64,000 bases of DNA, taken from Lachnospiraceae bacterium. Lineage in GTDB: Bacteria; Bacillota; Clostridia; Lachnospirales; Lachnospiraceae. Each line of letters begins with the position of its first letter. The stretch's first letter is position 1. The notes under the pieces are model-generated. The model saw only the letters and a list, made by a program, of their open reading frames with translations, did no database searches and was not told where the DNA came from. Made by a program: the position numbers and the translations under genes. The DNA lies in assembly GCA_017623215.1 (NCBI GenBank), contig JAGAPO010000041.1:33305-97304 (forward strand), written 5' to 3'. Shown in pieces: positions 1 through 9,562 of the stretch.

Positions 1-240
1 AACCAGACCATGGCAGTTAAGTACATGGAAGACGGTGTTTCTAACGGATGTTACTGGGAGTGGCAGAGCTTATATTCCACCATCGATGCAAGACGTGCTT
101 CTGATGAATTTATTGACGAAATCAAGTCCAAATTGGTAGAATGGAATGAAACATTTAATAACAGATTTGCGTTAGCAGATAAGCAGTTACAGGAATCCTT
201 AATCAATTATTACGGTTTCACCGCAGCTGGTTTTAACTAA
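1..240 (+). CDS. 3' end of an unidentified protein (partial)
   Basis: The reading frame is open from the first base and stops with TAA at 238-240, so the gene begins outside the window. The 79 visible residues end in GFTAAGFN and are mostly alpha-helical in character, with many charged residues and no membrane segment. I do not recognise the family. Because the next operon encodes an ABC sugar importer without an ATPase, this could be the end of another transport or sugar-metabolism protein, but nothing in the fragment proves it. A strong hairpin terminator follows directly. Codon use is AT-rich like the operon downstream. Confidence 0.75.
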   Translation, partial: NQTMAVKYMEDGVSNGCYWEWQSLYSTIDARRASDEFIDEIKSKLVEWNETFNNRFALADKQLQESLINYYGFTAAGFN

Positions 241-250
241 ATCGTACTTA

Positions 251-284
251 AGCCTTCTGCTTCGGATGGAGCAGAAGGCTTTTT
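251..284 (+). terminator. Rho-independent terminator abutting the next ribosome site
   Basis: A perfect 10-bp inverted repeat (251-260 with 271-280, arm AGCCTTCTGC) encloses a 10-nt loop and is followed by TTTT. The T tract runs straight into the AAAAGGAG ribosome site of the next gene, whose start codon is only 16 nt further on. No promoter fits between them, so the downstream operon must depend on readthrough or on a promoter inside the preceding gene. Confidence 0.85.
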
Positions 285-299
285 AAAAGGAGCAATAGT

Positions 300-3254
300 G
301 TGAAGAACAAATGGAAGGTTGTTTTACTTGGGGTAACCGTGGCAGCGATTATAATTGTCCTGGGGGCTTTGATTCGTTTACGGGACAAAGAAAAAGAAGC
401 TATATGGGTATCGGAAGAAGAGAGGGATGCAGCGTTTGAATTACTGAATCAGTCTCTTAATTTTCCTACCACCAGATATCATGAATATTTGGCAGGATTA
501 GAATTTGTCTATGGTTTAGGGGAAACGAAGGCGGAGCCTTTGAACGGAGAATTAAATGATGCATACGGTATGGCGCTGCAGCTTGATTATGATGCAACGG
601 CTACTTATGCGGTTACTATTGAAAAAGATGGGGTATATAGTTTTGGACTGGATTACAGTACCGGTGGAACAAATTTATCCGACTATAGAGTTGCAATTAC
701 TGTGGATGGACAGTCTTACTATGATGAAATGTCCATGGTGACATTGCCGCTGTTGTGGGAAGATGAAACAAAAGAGTTTCCTTTGGACCGATATGGAGAC
801 GAAACAGTACCGGAACAGATTCGTATCGACGATTGGAGATACCGGGATTTATATAATACCTCTTATTATACAGCAGAACCGCTTTATGTTTACTTAGAGA
901 GCGGTACACATGAAATTTGCGTGCAGAATGTCTCTGCCGACGGTTTAGTACTTGGAACCTTGTATGTGAATGGAGCAAAGGAACAGGCACCATCTTATGA
1001 TGACTACAGAGCAAGCCATTCCGGTGAGCTTAGTGATGCCTTTTTAGAGATAAATAGTGTGGATTATGTAAATAAAAATTCATCTTCCGTATTTTTATCT
1101 CACATTAATAATCCGGCATTAAAGCCTCACAATAGTGAGTACAAGGAACTAAATACGTTGTCCTGGTATCAGGCGGGCATTGAGGTTAACTATGAGGTAA
1201 CCGTCCCTCAAACAGGATACTATCGTTTGGCATTACATTATAAAAACGAAAAAGAAGATTTTCAGGTATTTGAAACCATTAAGATTGATGGAGAAGTACC
1301 TTTCAGGGAATTAGAAAGCTATGGTTTTGATTCAACGGACTCCGCTTGGAAGAATGAGGTTCTTTCTGATGAAAATGGCACTCCATATGAGATTTATTTG
1401 ACCGAAGGAACCCACACAATTACCATTCGTTCTGAAGTAGAACCGGTAACAAGACAGTGGAGATATACCAGACTGATATCAGAGCATGTAACGCAGTTTG
1501 CGCTGGAAATTAAGAAAATTACTGGTGAAAGCATTGATGAAAACCGTACCTGGCATATTACCAAGTACCTTCCGCAAACAGTGGATTACTTAGAGGCATA
1601 TGCCACCCTAATCCGTTGGATTCAGCAGGAATCTGCGGCATTTTCTGAGCATGGTGTGGATTCGGTTAAGCTGGAAGAATTAAACCGGGCACTGGAAATT
1701 ATCGAGGAAATTGCTGAATATCCGGATGAAATTCCGCTTTATATGGAAAACCTTACGGGCTCAAGCTCAGGAAACTCTATTTTAAAGGTGGTTGGTAATT
1801 TCTCGGTGGATATGATGGCTCAGCCGTTTGCTTTGGACCGTATTTATCTGTACGGAACTGATGAGCTTCCACAAGAAGAAGCAGGATTCCTTGCTTCGTT
1901 CAAGAATGGATTTATGGGACTGGTATATTCCTTTACTTCCGAAAAATATAAACCGGATACCGAGGATGAGGAAGCGGTTAACATCTGGGTAAACCGTTCC
2001 GTAACCCAGGTAGACCTGCTTCAGAAACTGGCGGATACCGAGTTTACAACTAAAACAGGAATCAAGGTAAAGCTTTCCGTCATGCCGGACGCAAACAAGC
2101 TTCCAATGGCCACGGCAGCCAATGAAACACCAGATATGGCGCTTGGTATAGGTTCCTCTTTTGAACTTACCTACCGTGATGCCCTTTATGACATGACACA
2201 GTTTGAGGATTTCTGGGAAGTGGCAGACAGTGTGGTTCCGGGTACTTTGGTTCCATTTATATACAACGAGGGAATTTATGGTTTTCCGGAAACTACGAAT
2301 TTCAACCTTGTAATTTACCGTAAGGATATTTTTGAACAGTTAGAAATGGAAGTACCAAGCACCTGGGACGATTTGATTGGTATTTTACCAAAACTTCAGC
2401 GCTACGGTATGAATTTCTACCATGATATTGCAACAACGAGCGGCTACAAGTATTTTTATCAGACTGTGCCGATGATTTACCAAAATGGTGGCAAGCTGTA
2501 TTCCGAAGACGGATTACGAACGGTAATCAATGAGCCGGAAGCAGTAAAGGGAATTAAGACTTTGGGTGAATTGTTCAGTATTTATTCCCTGCCAACCCAG
2601 GTTGGTTCCTTTATGGAGTCTTTCCGTTATAATATTTGTCCAATCGGTATTGTTAATTTGGATAACTATATTGTAATTAAAAATGGTGCAACAGAATTGG
2701 AAGGTCAGTGGGCATTGGCACCATATCTTGGAACAGTACAGGAAGACGGAACCATAGACCGAAGTTATGTTACAGGTGGTGTCGCAGCTATTATTTTTGA
2801 GGACACGGAAAAAGCAGAAGAGTGCTGGGAATTCATTAAGTGGTGGATGAGCACGGAGGTGCAAAGCCGTTATGCATATACCTTGCAGTTAACCTTTGGT
2901 GATGATTATATCTGGTTGTCTGCCAATAAGGAAGCATTAGAAAATTCCACACTTCCGGCAGAAGATAAGCGTCTGATTCTGGAACAGTTACAGCATTTAA
3001 AAAATGTGCCAAGAACACCGGGCGATTATATGTTAGAGCGTAGCTTGTCCAATATTTGGAATACTGTTGCAATCAATGGTTCTTCCGCACAGGTTGCCAT
3101 TGACGAAAAGATGCAGGAAATCAATCGTGAGCTTACCAAAAAGATGTCCGATCTTGGCTTTTCTGATACCGAAGGAAATATGATAAAGGAATATAAATTC
3201 CGTGACGTGAATTGGATTATTCAGAACATTGAAGAACACAGAAAGGGGGAATAA
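300..3254 (+). CDS. Membrane-anchored solute-binding protein with N-terminal CBM-like modules
   Basis: The protein is predicted to capture a carbohydrate outside the cell and pass it to the permeases encoded next. Start GTG at 300 is chosen for AGGAG at 288-292. Residues 7-25 are one hydrophobic segment with no lipobox, so it is likely an uncleaved anchor. Two beta-rich stretches (about 85-225 and 290-400), each ending in a GTH(E/T)I strand, look like galactose-binding-fold or CBM modules. A charged helical region follows. From about residue 560 to 930 the sequence is a family 1 extracellular solute-binding domain (NIWVNRS, TWDDLI, GFPETTNFN). At 984 residues it is about twice the usual length of a binding protein. 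The binding domain is clear; the CBM reading rests on pattern only. Confidence 0.8.
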   Translation: MKNKWKVVLLGVTVAAIIIVLGALIRLRDKEKEAIWVSEEERDAAFELLNQSLNFPTTRYHEYLAGLEFVYGLGETKAEPLNGELNDAYGMALQLDYDATATYAVTIEKDGVYSFGLDYSTGGTNLSDYRVAITVDGQSYYDEMSMVTLPLLWEDETKEFPLDRYGDETVPEQIRIDDWRYRDLYNTSYYTAEPLYVYLESGTHEICVQNVSADGLVLGTLYVNGAKEQAPSYDDYRASHSGELSDAFLEINSVDYVNKNSSSVFLSHINNPALKPHNSEYKELNTLSWYQAGIEVNYEVTVPQTGYYRLALHYKNEKEDFQVFETIKIDGEVPFRELESYGFDSTDSAWKNEVLSDENGTPYEIYLTEGTHTITIRSEVEPVTRQWRYTRLISEHVTQFALEIKKITGESIDENRTWHITKYLPQTVDYLEAYATLIRWIQQESAAFSEHGVDSVKLEELNRALEIIEEIAEYPDEIPLYMENLTGSSSGNSILKVVGNFSVDMMAQPFALDRIYLYGTDELPQEEAGFLASFKNGFMGLVYSFTSEKYKPDTEDEEAVNIWVNRSVTQVDLLQKLADTEFTTKTGIKVKLSVMPDANKLPMATAANETPDMALGIGSSFELTYRDALYDMTQFEDFWEVADSVVPGTLVPFIYNEGIYGFPETTNFNLVIYRKDIFEQLEMEVPSTWDDLIGILPKLQRYGMNFYHDIATTSGYKYFYQTVPMIYQNGGKLYSEDGLRTVINEPEAVKGIKTLGELFSIYSLPTQVGSFMESFRYNICPIGIVNLDNYIVIKNGATELEGQWALAPYLGTVQEDGTIDRSYVTGGVAAIIFEDTEKAEECWEFIKWWMSTEVQSRYAYTLQLTFGDDYIWLSANKEALENSTLPAEDKRLILEQLQHLKNVPRTPGDYMLERSLSNIWNTVAINGSSAQVAIDEKMQEINRELTKKMSDLGFSDTEGNMIKEYKFRDVNWIIQNIEEHRKGE

Positions 3255-3257
3255 ACG

Positions 3258-4160
3258 GTGAAAATGCGAAAGAAATATAATAGTGATCTTTGGACAGCTG
3301 TTGCATTATTGGCGCCGTATTTGCTGTTATTTTCTCTTTTTATTGCCATTCCCGTCATCATTGCTATTGGTTTATCTTTTACCTATTTTGATGGCGTGAA
3401 TTTTCCAAGTTTCGTTGGCTTGTCAAACTATATTTCGTTATTAACCCAGGATGAGATATTTTTGAAATATGTCATTCCAAATACCTTCAAATATGCCCTG
3501 ATTGTGGGACCGGGCGGTTGTGTGCTTTCTTTTATACTTGCATGGATGGTTACACAGATTCAGGCCGTTCCGAGAACAATTTTAACTCTTTGTCTGTATA
3601 TGCCGTCTATGGTTGGTTCCCTGATGGTGCAGATTGTCTGGGTAACTATCTTCAGTGGTGACCAGAGAGGTTTGTTAAATTCATTTTTACTGAAGAATGA
3701 CTTTATCGATGTGCCGATTGACTTTTTACAGGACCCAAAGTATTTAATGACAATTATCATCATTGTTGCACTCTGGCAGTCCATGGGCATTGGCTTCCTT
3801 GCAATGATTGCCGGTATTCTGAATGTAAATGATGAGTTATACGAAGCAGCATATGTAGACGGTATGAGAAACCGTTTCCAGGAAGTAATTTATATTACCA
3901 TTCCGTCCATGAAGCCTCAGATGCTGTTTGGTGCGGTTATGGCGATTGTAAATGCGTTTAGTACCGGATGGCTCGGACCAGCACTTTCCGGTTCGAATCC
4001 TACTCCGGAATATTCGGGTAACGTTATATTGAACCATATTGAAGACTATGCGTATACTCGTTATGAAATGGGTTATGCGGCTGCTATTTCTGTGGTACTG
4101 CTTTTGATGGTAGCATTTTTCTCCAAGGTAGCAGGTGCCTTGTTTTCGGAAAAGAAGTAA
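3258..4160 (+). CDS. ABC sugar transporter permease, MalF type
   Basis: This 300-residue inner-membrane protein has about six membrane segments and the EAA loop ([12 protein letters not shown], near residues 193-205) that contacts the ATPase in MalF/UgpA-type importers. GTG at 3258 is preferred over ATG at 3264 because the AAGGGGG site at 3243-3249 sits 8 nt from the former. It begins 3 nt after the binding-protein gene and lies 12 nt before its partner permease, so the three are surely cotranscribed. The substrate is unknown, presumably an oligosaccharide. Confidence 0.92.
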   Translation: MKMRKKYNSDLWTAVALLAPYLLLFSLFIAIPVIIAIGLSFTYFDGVNFPSFVGLSNYISLLTQDEIFLKYVIPNTFKYALIVGPGGCVLSFILAWMVTQIQAVPRTILTLCLYMPSMVGSLMVQIVWVTIFSGDQRGLLNSFLLKNDFIDVPIDFLQDPKYLMTIIIIVALWQSMGIGFLAMIAGILNVNDELYEAAYVDGMRNRFQEVIYITIPSMKPQMLFGAVMAIVNAFSTGWLGPALSGSNPTPEYSGNVILNHIEDYAYTRYEMGYAAAISVVLLLMVAFFSKVAGALFSEKK

Positions 4161-4172
4161 GGAGGGGAGACC

Positions 4173-5051
4173 ATGGCAAAAAAGAGATTAAAGGGAAGAA
4201 GAGGAAATCCAAAATACTTTTCTGCGGATCAGCTTAAGTTTTATCTTATCCTGATTCCGCTTGCAATTATCATGGTACTTCCGGTGGTTTATATGTTCAG
4301 TGAGGCATTTAAACCATTGGGAGAGTTGTATGCGTTTCCTCCGATTCTGATTACAAAAAATCCTACCATGACAAATTTTAAGAAGTTGTTTGAATTATCC
4401 GGTTCTACCGGTGTTCCAATGACAAGATATCTCTTAAACTCCGTCATTATTGCGGGAGTAACAGTTCTTGTAAATATTTATATCACGGTTGCCTGTGCCT
4501 TTGTATTGTCTAAAAAAGGAAAATATAAGGTGACAAAGTGGTTTTTCAGCCTGAACCAGACAGCGCTTATGTTTGTTCCGGTAGCGGTTACCGTACCAAG
4601 GTATATCTTAATTGTTAAGATGGGTATGATTGACACCTGGGCAGTGCACATTTTTCCGCTCATTGCCATGCCGATTGGTATTTTCTTAATGAAGCAGTTT
4701 ATTGATGATGTGCCGGATGCATTGATTGAGGCGGCCTATGTGGATGGTGCAGGAAATTTCACTGTACTTAGAAAAATCATTATGCCGATGACAAAGCCGG
4801 CAATTGCTACGGTTGCCATTTTAACTTTCCAGTCCGCCTGGTCGGCAACAGAAGCATCCAATAACTTCATTACCAGTGATGTTATGAAAACCATTTACTA
4901 TTATTTGAATGCATTATCGGTAAGTAATACAGTGGCAACCCGGGGCGTTGTGGCGGCAGGTTCGATTCTTTTATTTATTCCGAATTTGATTATCTTTATT
5001 TGCATGCAGTCCCGAGTGATGAGTACTATGAGTCATTCCGGTATTAAGTAA
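4173..5051 (+). CDS. ABC sugar transporter permease, MalG type
   Basis: This 292-residue permease has about six membrane segments and the EAA loop EAAYVDGAGNFTVLRKIIMP near residues 185-204. A strong GGAGGGG site lies 6 nt before the ATG. With the preceding gene it forms the first MalFG-like pair of this operon. The C-terminal half ends with the usual hydrophobic segment and a short basic tail. No ATP-binding subunit is encoded in the window, so a shared MsmX-type ATPase encoded elsewhere is likely. Confidence 0.92.
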   Translation: MAKKRLKGRRGNPKYFSADQLKFYLILIPLAIIMVLPVVYMFSEAFKPLGELYAFPPILITKNPTMTNFKKLFELSGSTGVPMTRYLLNSVIIAGVTVLVNIYITVACAFVLSKKGKYKVTKWFFSLNQTALMFVPVAVTVPRYILIVKMGMIDTWAVHIFPLIAMPIGIFLMKQFIDDVPDALIEAAYVDGAGNFTVLRKIIMPMTKPAIATVAILTFQSAWSATEASNNFITSDVMKTIYYYLNALSVSNTVATRGVVAAGSILLFIPNLIIFICMQSRVMSTMSHSGIK

Positions 5052-5065
5052 GGAAGGAGCACAGA

Positions 5066-7117
5066 ATGAGAAAAGTATTATATGGCTTGCTGGTTTTGTG
5101 CCTGGCAATGCAAATAATGAGCCCTGCAGTAAAAGTAGAGGCTTCTCAGACAACAACCTACACTTACACTGTGGTAGATGAGTCAAACGGTGACGGGAAG
5201 TCTCATTTGGCCCGTACTCAGGATGCTTATATTCCCGAGCGCACCATTACGGAGCTTGGCTTGGATTCGCCGTCTGACATTTTTGTTGACAAGAATGGTG
5301 TGCTGTATATTGCAGATACGGGAAATAAGCGCATTGTGAAGTACGAAATAGCTACCGACGAGTGCTTAGAAGAATTGAAATATGAGGAATTTGTGACTCC
5401 AAAGGGCATTTATGTAACAGGTAACGGAGATATCTATGTGGCAGACAGCCGTGCGGGTGCTCTGTTCATTTTTGACAAGGAGCATAATTTGAAAAATAAA
5501 ATTGTCCGCCCGGATGTTCCTGCCTTTGGTGATACTCCGTTTGACCCACACAAGGTGGCTGCAGATGAAAACGGAAACATCTATGTGGTGGGGGAAGGTG
5601 TTTATGGTGGTATTATTCAGTTGACCACAGATGGCAACTTTCTTGGGTTCTTTGCGGTAAATGAAGCAAGGCTTACCATGCTGCAGCGTATACAGCAGCT
5701 CATATTCACAAGAGAGCAGATGGAAAAGATGTCGGATATCAATCCGGTTACCTTTGCAAACGTGGGAATTGACCACAGAGGCATCGTATATACCGTAACT
5801 ATGGGCGAAACCATTAATGGCATTAAGAAACATAAAACGAACGGAACCAACATGTTTACGGAAACATTGTACTGTAATGAGGATGTAACCGATGTTTGGA
5901 TTGATGAGAACTTATTTGTGTTTTCCAGCTCTAAGAGTGGATACATTGATGTATATACACCGCAGGGCGAACTTATTTTTGAATTTGGTTCTAATGAAAC
6001 ACAGCTGGATGTAGCCGGTTTGTTTTCTTCTCTGGTGTCTATTGCAGTGGACGCAAGTGGAAATATTTGGGCAATTGATGGTACAAAGGGATATGTGCAG
6101 TCGTTCCATCAGACAGAATATGCTAACCAGGTGTATGAAGCACTTTTATTGTACGAAGGCGGCTACTATAATGAGGCACTTGCCGTGTGGGATGAAGTGC
6201 TTACCTTAAACCAGATGTCGGTAATTGCTCACAACGGAATCGGTAATGCCTACATGTCCCAGTATGACTTTGAAAATGCTATGGAGCATTACAAAATTGC
6301 AGGAAATCACGAAAAATATTCCGATGCTTTTTGGGAATTGCGGAATATCTGGCTGCAAAGGTATCTGGCGTATTTTCTGATTGGAATTGTGGTGCTTGTG
6401 GCGGCAGTATATGCGGTAAGCAGACTGGATAAAAAGAAGAAAATCCAAGGTGCTGCAGAAGCAGTGGCAAAATCCTGTAATAGCATCAAAGGAGTAAAAG
6501 ATCTGTTTTATGCTTTGCGTGTTGCAGGACATCCGCTGGATACTTACTACGATATCAGGGTAGGTAAGACGGGTACTGTATTCGGAGCAACTATATTGTA
6601 TGTATTGTTGTTTGTGTCCTTTATGTTCTATATGATTGGTAAGGGATTTATCTATCAGTACCAGGATGTTCAGGAAATGGACATCAGTTCCATCGTCATC
6701 GGATTTTTTGCGTTACTTGGTTTATTTGTGGTTTGTAACTATCTGGTAACCTCCATTAACGACGGTGAAGGAAGCTTAAAGCAGGTATATATGCTGCTTG
6801 CCTATGGCACAATGCCATTGATTATTGCATTGGTATCTGTTACGGTGCTTTCTTATGTGGTAACAACAAATGAAGCATTTTTCCTGACGGTGGGTCTGGC
6901 GATTGGAGCGGTTTGGACAGTCATGCTTATTTTCCTTGGATTGCAGACTGTACACAACTATTCGGTGAAAGAAACCATAGCCTCGATTGTTCTAACTTTT
7001 GTTCTTATGGGCGTTGTAGTTGTTGTGGTAATGGTTGTAACTATTATGTGGGATCAGGTATGGTCATTCTTAAGTACGGTTGGAGAGGAGTTGAAGCAGT
7101 ATGTGTTTAACAGGTAA
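5066..7117 (+). CDS. NHL-propeller, TPR and Yip1-domain membrane protein
   Basis: The 683-residue protein starts with a signal peptide (hydrophobic to about residue 22, then VEASQ). Residues 45-345 are NHL/SMP-30-like beta-propeller blades (SPSDIFVDKNGVLYIADTGN and similar). Residues 350-430 form a TPR-like helical repeat. One membrane segment lies near 432-452, and about five more at 480-675 resemble a Yip1 domain. The propeller and TPR would be outside the cell. Its place between two permease pairs suggests an accessory part of the uptake machinery, a role I infer only from position. Its last 17 nt overlap the next gene in another frame. Confidence 0.8.
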   Translation: MRKVLYGLLVLCLAMQIMSPAVKVEASQTTTYTYTVVDESNGDGKSHLARTQDAYIPERTITELGLDSPSDIFVDKNGVLYIADTGNKRIVKYEIATDECLEELKYEEFVTPKGIYVTGNGDIYVADSRAGALFIFDKEHNLKNKIVRPDVPAFGDTPFDPHKVAADENGNIYVVGEGVYGGIIQLTTDGNFLGFFAVNEARLTMLQRIQQLIFTREQMEKMSDINPVTFANVGIDHRGIVYTVTMGETINGIKKHKTNGTNMFTETLYCNEDVTDVWIDENLFVFSSSKSGYIDVYTPQGELIFEFGSNETQLDVAGLFSSLVSIAVDASGNIWAIDGTKGYVQSFHQTEYANQVYEALLLYEGGYYNEALAVWDEVLTLNQMSVIAHNGIGNAYMSQYDFENAMEHYKIAGNHEKYSDAFWELRNIWLQRYLAYFLIGIVVLVAAVYAVSRLDKKKKIQGAAEAVAKSCNSIKGVKDLFYALRVAGHPLDTYYDIRVGKTGTVFGATILYVLLFVSFMFYMIGKGFIYQYQDVQEMDISSIVIGFFALLGLFVVCNYLVTSINDGEGSLKQVYMLLAYGTMPLIIALVSVTVLSYVVTTNEAFFLTVGLAIGAVWTVMLIFLGLQTVHNYSVKETIASIVLTFVLMGVVVVVVMVVTIMWDQVWSFLSTVGEELKQYVFNR

Positions 7118-9548
7118 AAAGCGGTTTGCAGTATTATTTGCCGGGATACTTGCCGGTACAATTACACTTACTTCTGTATATGCTGCAACAGAAAAAGACT
7201 CTTCGAATAACGGTAGTACGTCGGTTGGCAGCACAAGCTATATCAGTACCAACCGCGACACAAGACTTCCGGAAGAATCTATCGAAATTAAGGAACAGAG
7301 TGTAGCGGATTATGAAAAATTGTATGAGACGGAATCTGCCATATATTATTTTAGGGATGACCGGGATATTATTGCAGTTTATGATAAGGAAAGCGGATAT
7401 CTTTGGAAAACCGGACTTGACAGCGGTATTGGCAAGGATTTAAAGAAGCTGGCAAGAAACGCTGAAACAGAGGAAGAATTAGCCTATTTGGAGCGTAATC
7501 CAATAGAAGAAAACTTAAATGAGGTTTATGCCTACTTTGCGAATTCTCTGGTTTCTATTGAGTATAAAAAGGAAGGAAGTGTTGAAAGTTCCAAGAAGGC
7601 ATCTTCTTCCGATGGGGATTCGGTGTCTGAACTTTCTAAGCTTGATGATAACAAATATTGTTTATCGGTAGACTTTGCTGCGGCGGCAGTGCAGTTAAAG
7701 ATGTACATTACCTTTGGCGAAAAAGAAATCACCTATGATATTCCTTATGAGGAAATTACGGGAGAAGGAAAGGCTTATCTGTATGAATTGTATATCACAC
7801 CATTCCTTGGTTCCAGTGGTGGTGAAGTAACCATATTTAATCGCGAAAAAGGAAAGTATGATGAAACTGTAAAAAAGGATACTCCATCCGGTTATGTATT
7901 TCTTCCTGACGGCAGTGGCGCCTTGGTAAGATTCCGTGATAATGCGGTATCATTTCAAACATATGTGGGTGATGTGTATGGTGCGGATGTTTCTCAGGGT
8001 GAGTACTATCACAGGGAGTTAACGGATGCTGTTGCATTAAAGGAGCCGGTTATGCCGGTATTTGGCGTGGCCTACGGAAACAATCAGGTGGCCTTTGTTG
8101 CGTATGCCGAGCAGGGCGACGAATACATGAGCATTTGCCTTACTCCGGAAGAAAACATAACCTACTACACTTGGGTTACACCAAAGTTTAGCTACAATAC
8201 AAAATATCACCAGGTGTATAACAAAGCAGGCAGCGGCTTCTTTACTTTGCTGAAAGAAGCAAGAAATTTTGATATTACCATGACCTATGAATTTTTAACC
8301 GGAGACGGCAGTGGGTCAACAGAGGCAGCAAATTATAGCGGTATGGCACTGGCCTACAGAAATCATTTGCTGGAAAAAGGTATTCTGACGGAACAAGCAG
8401 TGGAAGAACAGTCCGCCCTTCCGCTTCGTTTGGACTTTATTATGTCAGATTCCGAAAGCAGTATTGTAGGTACGAAAAATGTTGTAGTTACGACAGCAGA
8501 GGATGTACGTACCATTCTTGAGGATGTGATGGAAAACGGAATTACCAATATCAATTCCGGCTTGTATGGCTGGCAGAAGAAGGGGGTTTCTATTGCAAAG
8601 CCATATACGCAGAAGTTTAGCTCGGCCATTGGAACGAAAGCTCAGTTTAAAAAGCTGTTTGAAGATTTTGCTGCAATGCAGGTGGATATTTCCTATGGAC
8701 AGGACTACGTTACCATTAATGAATTGATGATGAATTATTATCAGAATGCAGTACGTCACATGAGTTCCTGGTATGTGGAAGAAAATAGGGAAAGTCTGCT
8801 TCCAGATTCGGTTCCGACTGCTATTTTTGGCTATGCAGCACCGAATAAGAGTGCAGAATGGCTTCTTACTCAGTTTGAAGCTGTGAAGGACTATTCTGCT
8901 TCTATGACAGTGCAGGGAATCGGAAGTGTTCTTACCGGTAATTACATCAGCAAAGATGAGATTATTACTGTGTCGGATACGATGGAACTGTATCAGGAAA
9001 CTTTAAGTGTGATTGGAGAAGAAGTACAGTTGAATGTGGAGAATCCGCACAAATACCTTTGGCAGTATGTCGACCGTTATTTGCAGGCTCCGGTAGGGCA
9101 TTCCCAGTATATTTTTGAAACGGATGCGGTTCCGTTCCTGCAGATGGTGCTTTATGGAACAATGGAAGTGTATGGTCCGTATTCCAACTTCTCCTTCTAT
9201 ACGCAGAAAGACATTTTGAAGATGATTGACTATAATATTGCACCGTCCTTTATTTTGTCTATGGAGCCATCCTATAAGCTGGCTGATACAGTAAGCTGTG
9301 ACTTGTATTCTACGGAATATTCCTTATATGAGGATCTGATTCAAGCTGTTTATGGTCAGGTAAATCAGGTATGGAAACAGATTAGTGGATACAACTGGGT
9401 AAGCCGCACGGTAGTGGCAGATGGAGTTATTGTAAACACCTATGAGCAAAACGGCTTGGTAAAAGAAGTTGTGATTAATTATACTTTAAATGATGTTACT
9501 TATCAGAACGTAACGGTAGGAGCAGAAAGTGCTCTTGTATTGGAATAA
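7101..9548 (+). CDS. Exported DUF5696-like protein
   Basis: This 815-residue protein has a signal peptide (MCLTGKKRFAVLFAG, cleavage likely after VYA near residue 29) and a long soluble extracellular part. It has no further clear membrane segment. Its length, position beside a Yip1 protein and four permeases, and motifs such as FLPDGSGALVRF and DFIMSD match my recollection of the DUF5696 family found in sugar-transport loci of Firmicutes. The function is not known. The fold may be carbohydrate-active, but no catalytic residues can be assigned. GGAGAGGAG at 7082-7090 supports the ATG at 7101, giving a 17-nt overlap with the previous gene. Confidence 0.72.
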   Translation: MCLTGKKRFAVLFAGILAGTITLTSVYAATEKDSSNNGSTSVGSTSYISTNRDTRLPEESIEIKEQSVADYEKLYETESAIYYFRDDRDIIAVYDKESGYLWKTGLDSGIGKDLKKLARNAETEEELAYLERNPIEENLNEVYAYFANSLVSIEYKKEGSVESSKKASSSDGDSVSELSKLDDNKYCLSVDFAAAAVQLKMYITFGEKEITYDIPYEEITGEGKAYLYELYITPFLGSSGGEVTIFNREKGKYDETVKKDTPSGYVFLPDGSGALVRFRDNAVSFQTYVGDVYGADVSQGEYYHRELTDAVALKEPVMPVFGVAYGNNQVAFVAYAEQGDEYMSICLTPEENITYYTWVTPKFSYNTKYHQVYNKAGSGFFTLLKEARNFDITMTYEFLTGDGSGSTEAANYSGMALAYRNHLLEKGILTEQAVEEQSALPLRLDFIMSDSESSIVGTKNVVVTTAEDVRTILEDVMENGITNINSGLYGWQKKGVSIAKPYTQKFSSAIGTKAQFKKLFEDFAAMQVDISYGQDYVTINELMMNYYQNAVRHMSSWYVEENRESLLPDSVPTAIFGYAAPNKSAEWLLTQFEAVKDYSASMTVQGIGSVLTGNYISKDEIITVSDTMELYQETLSVIGEEVQLNVENPHKYLWQYVDRYLQAPVGHSQYIFETDAVPFLQMVLYGTMEVYGPYSNFSFYTQKDILKMIDYNIAPSFILSMEPSYKLADTVSCDLYSTEYSLYEDLIQAVYGQVNQVWKQISGYNWVSRTVVADGVIVNTYEQNGLVKEVVINYTLNDVTYQNVTVGAESALVLE

Positions 9549-9562
9549 AAAGGAGAGAATTT

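Noticed and set aside
7101..7117. Possible frameshift joining the Yip1 and DUF5696 genes
   Set aside because: Each protein is complete. The second has its own ribosome site and signal peptide, so this is a normal short overlap.
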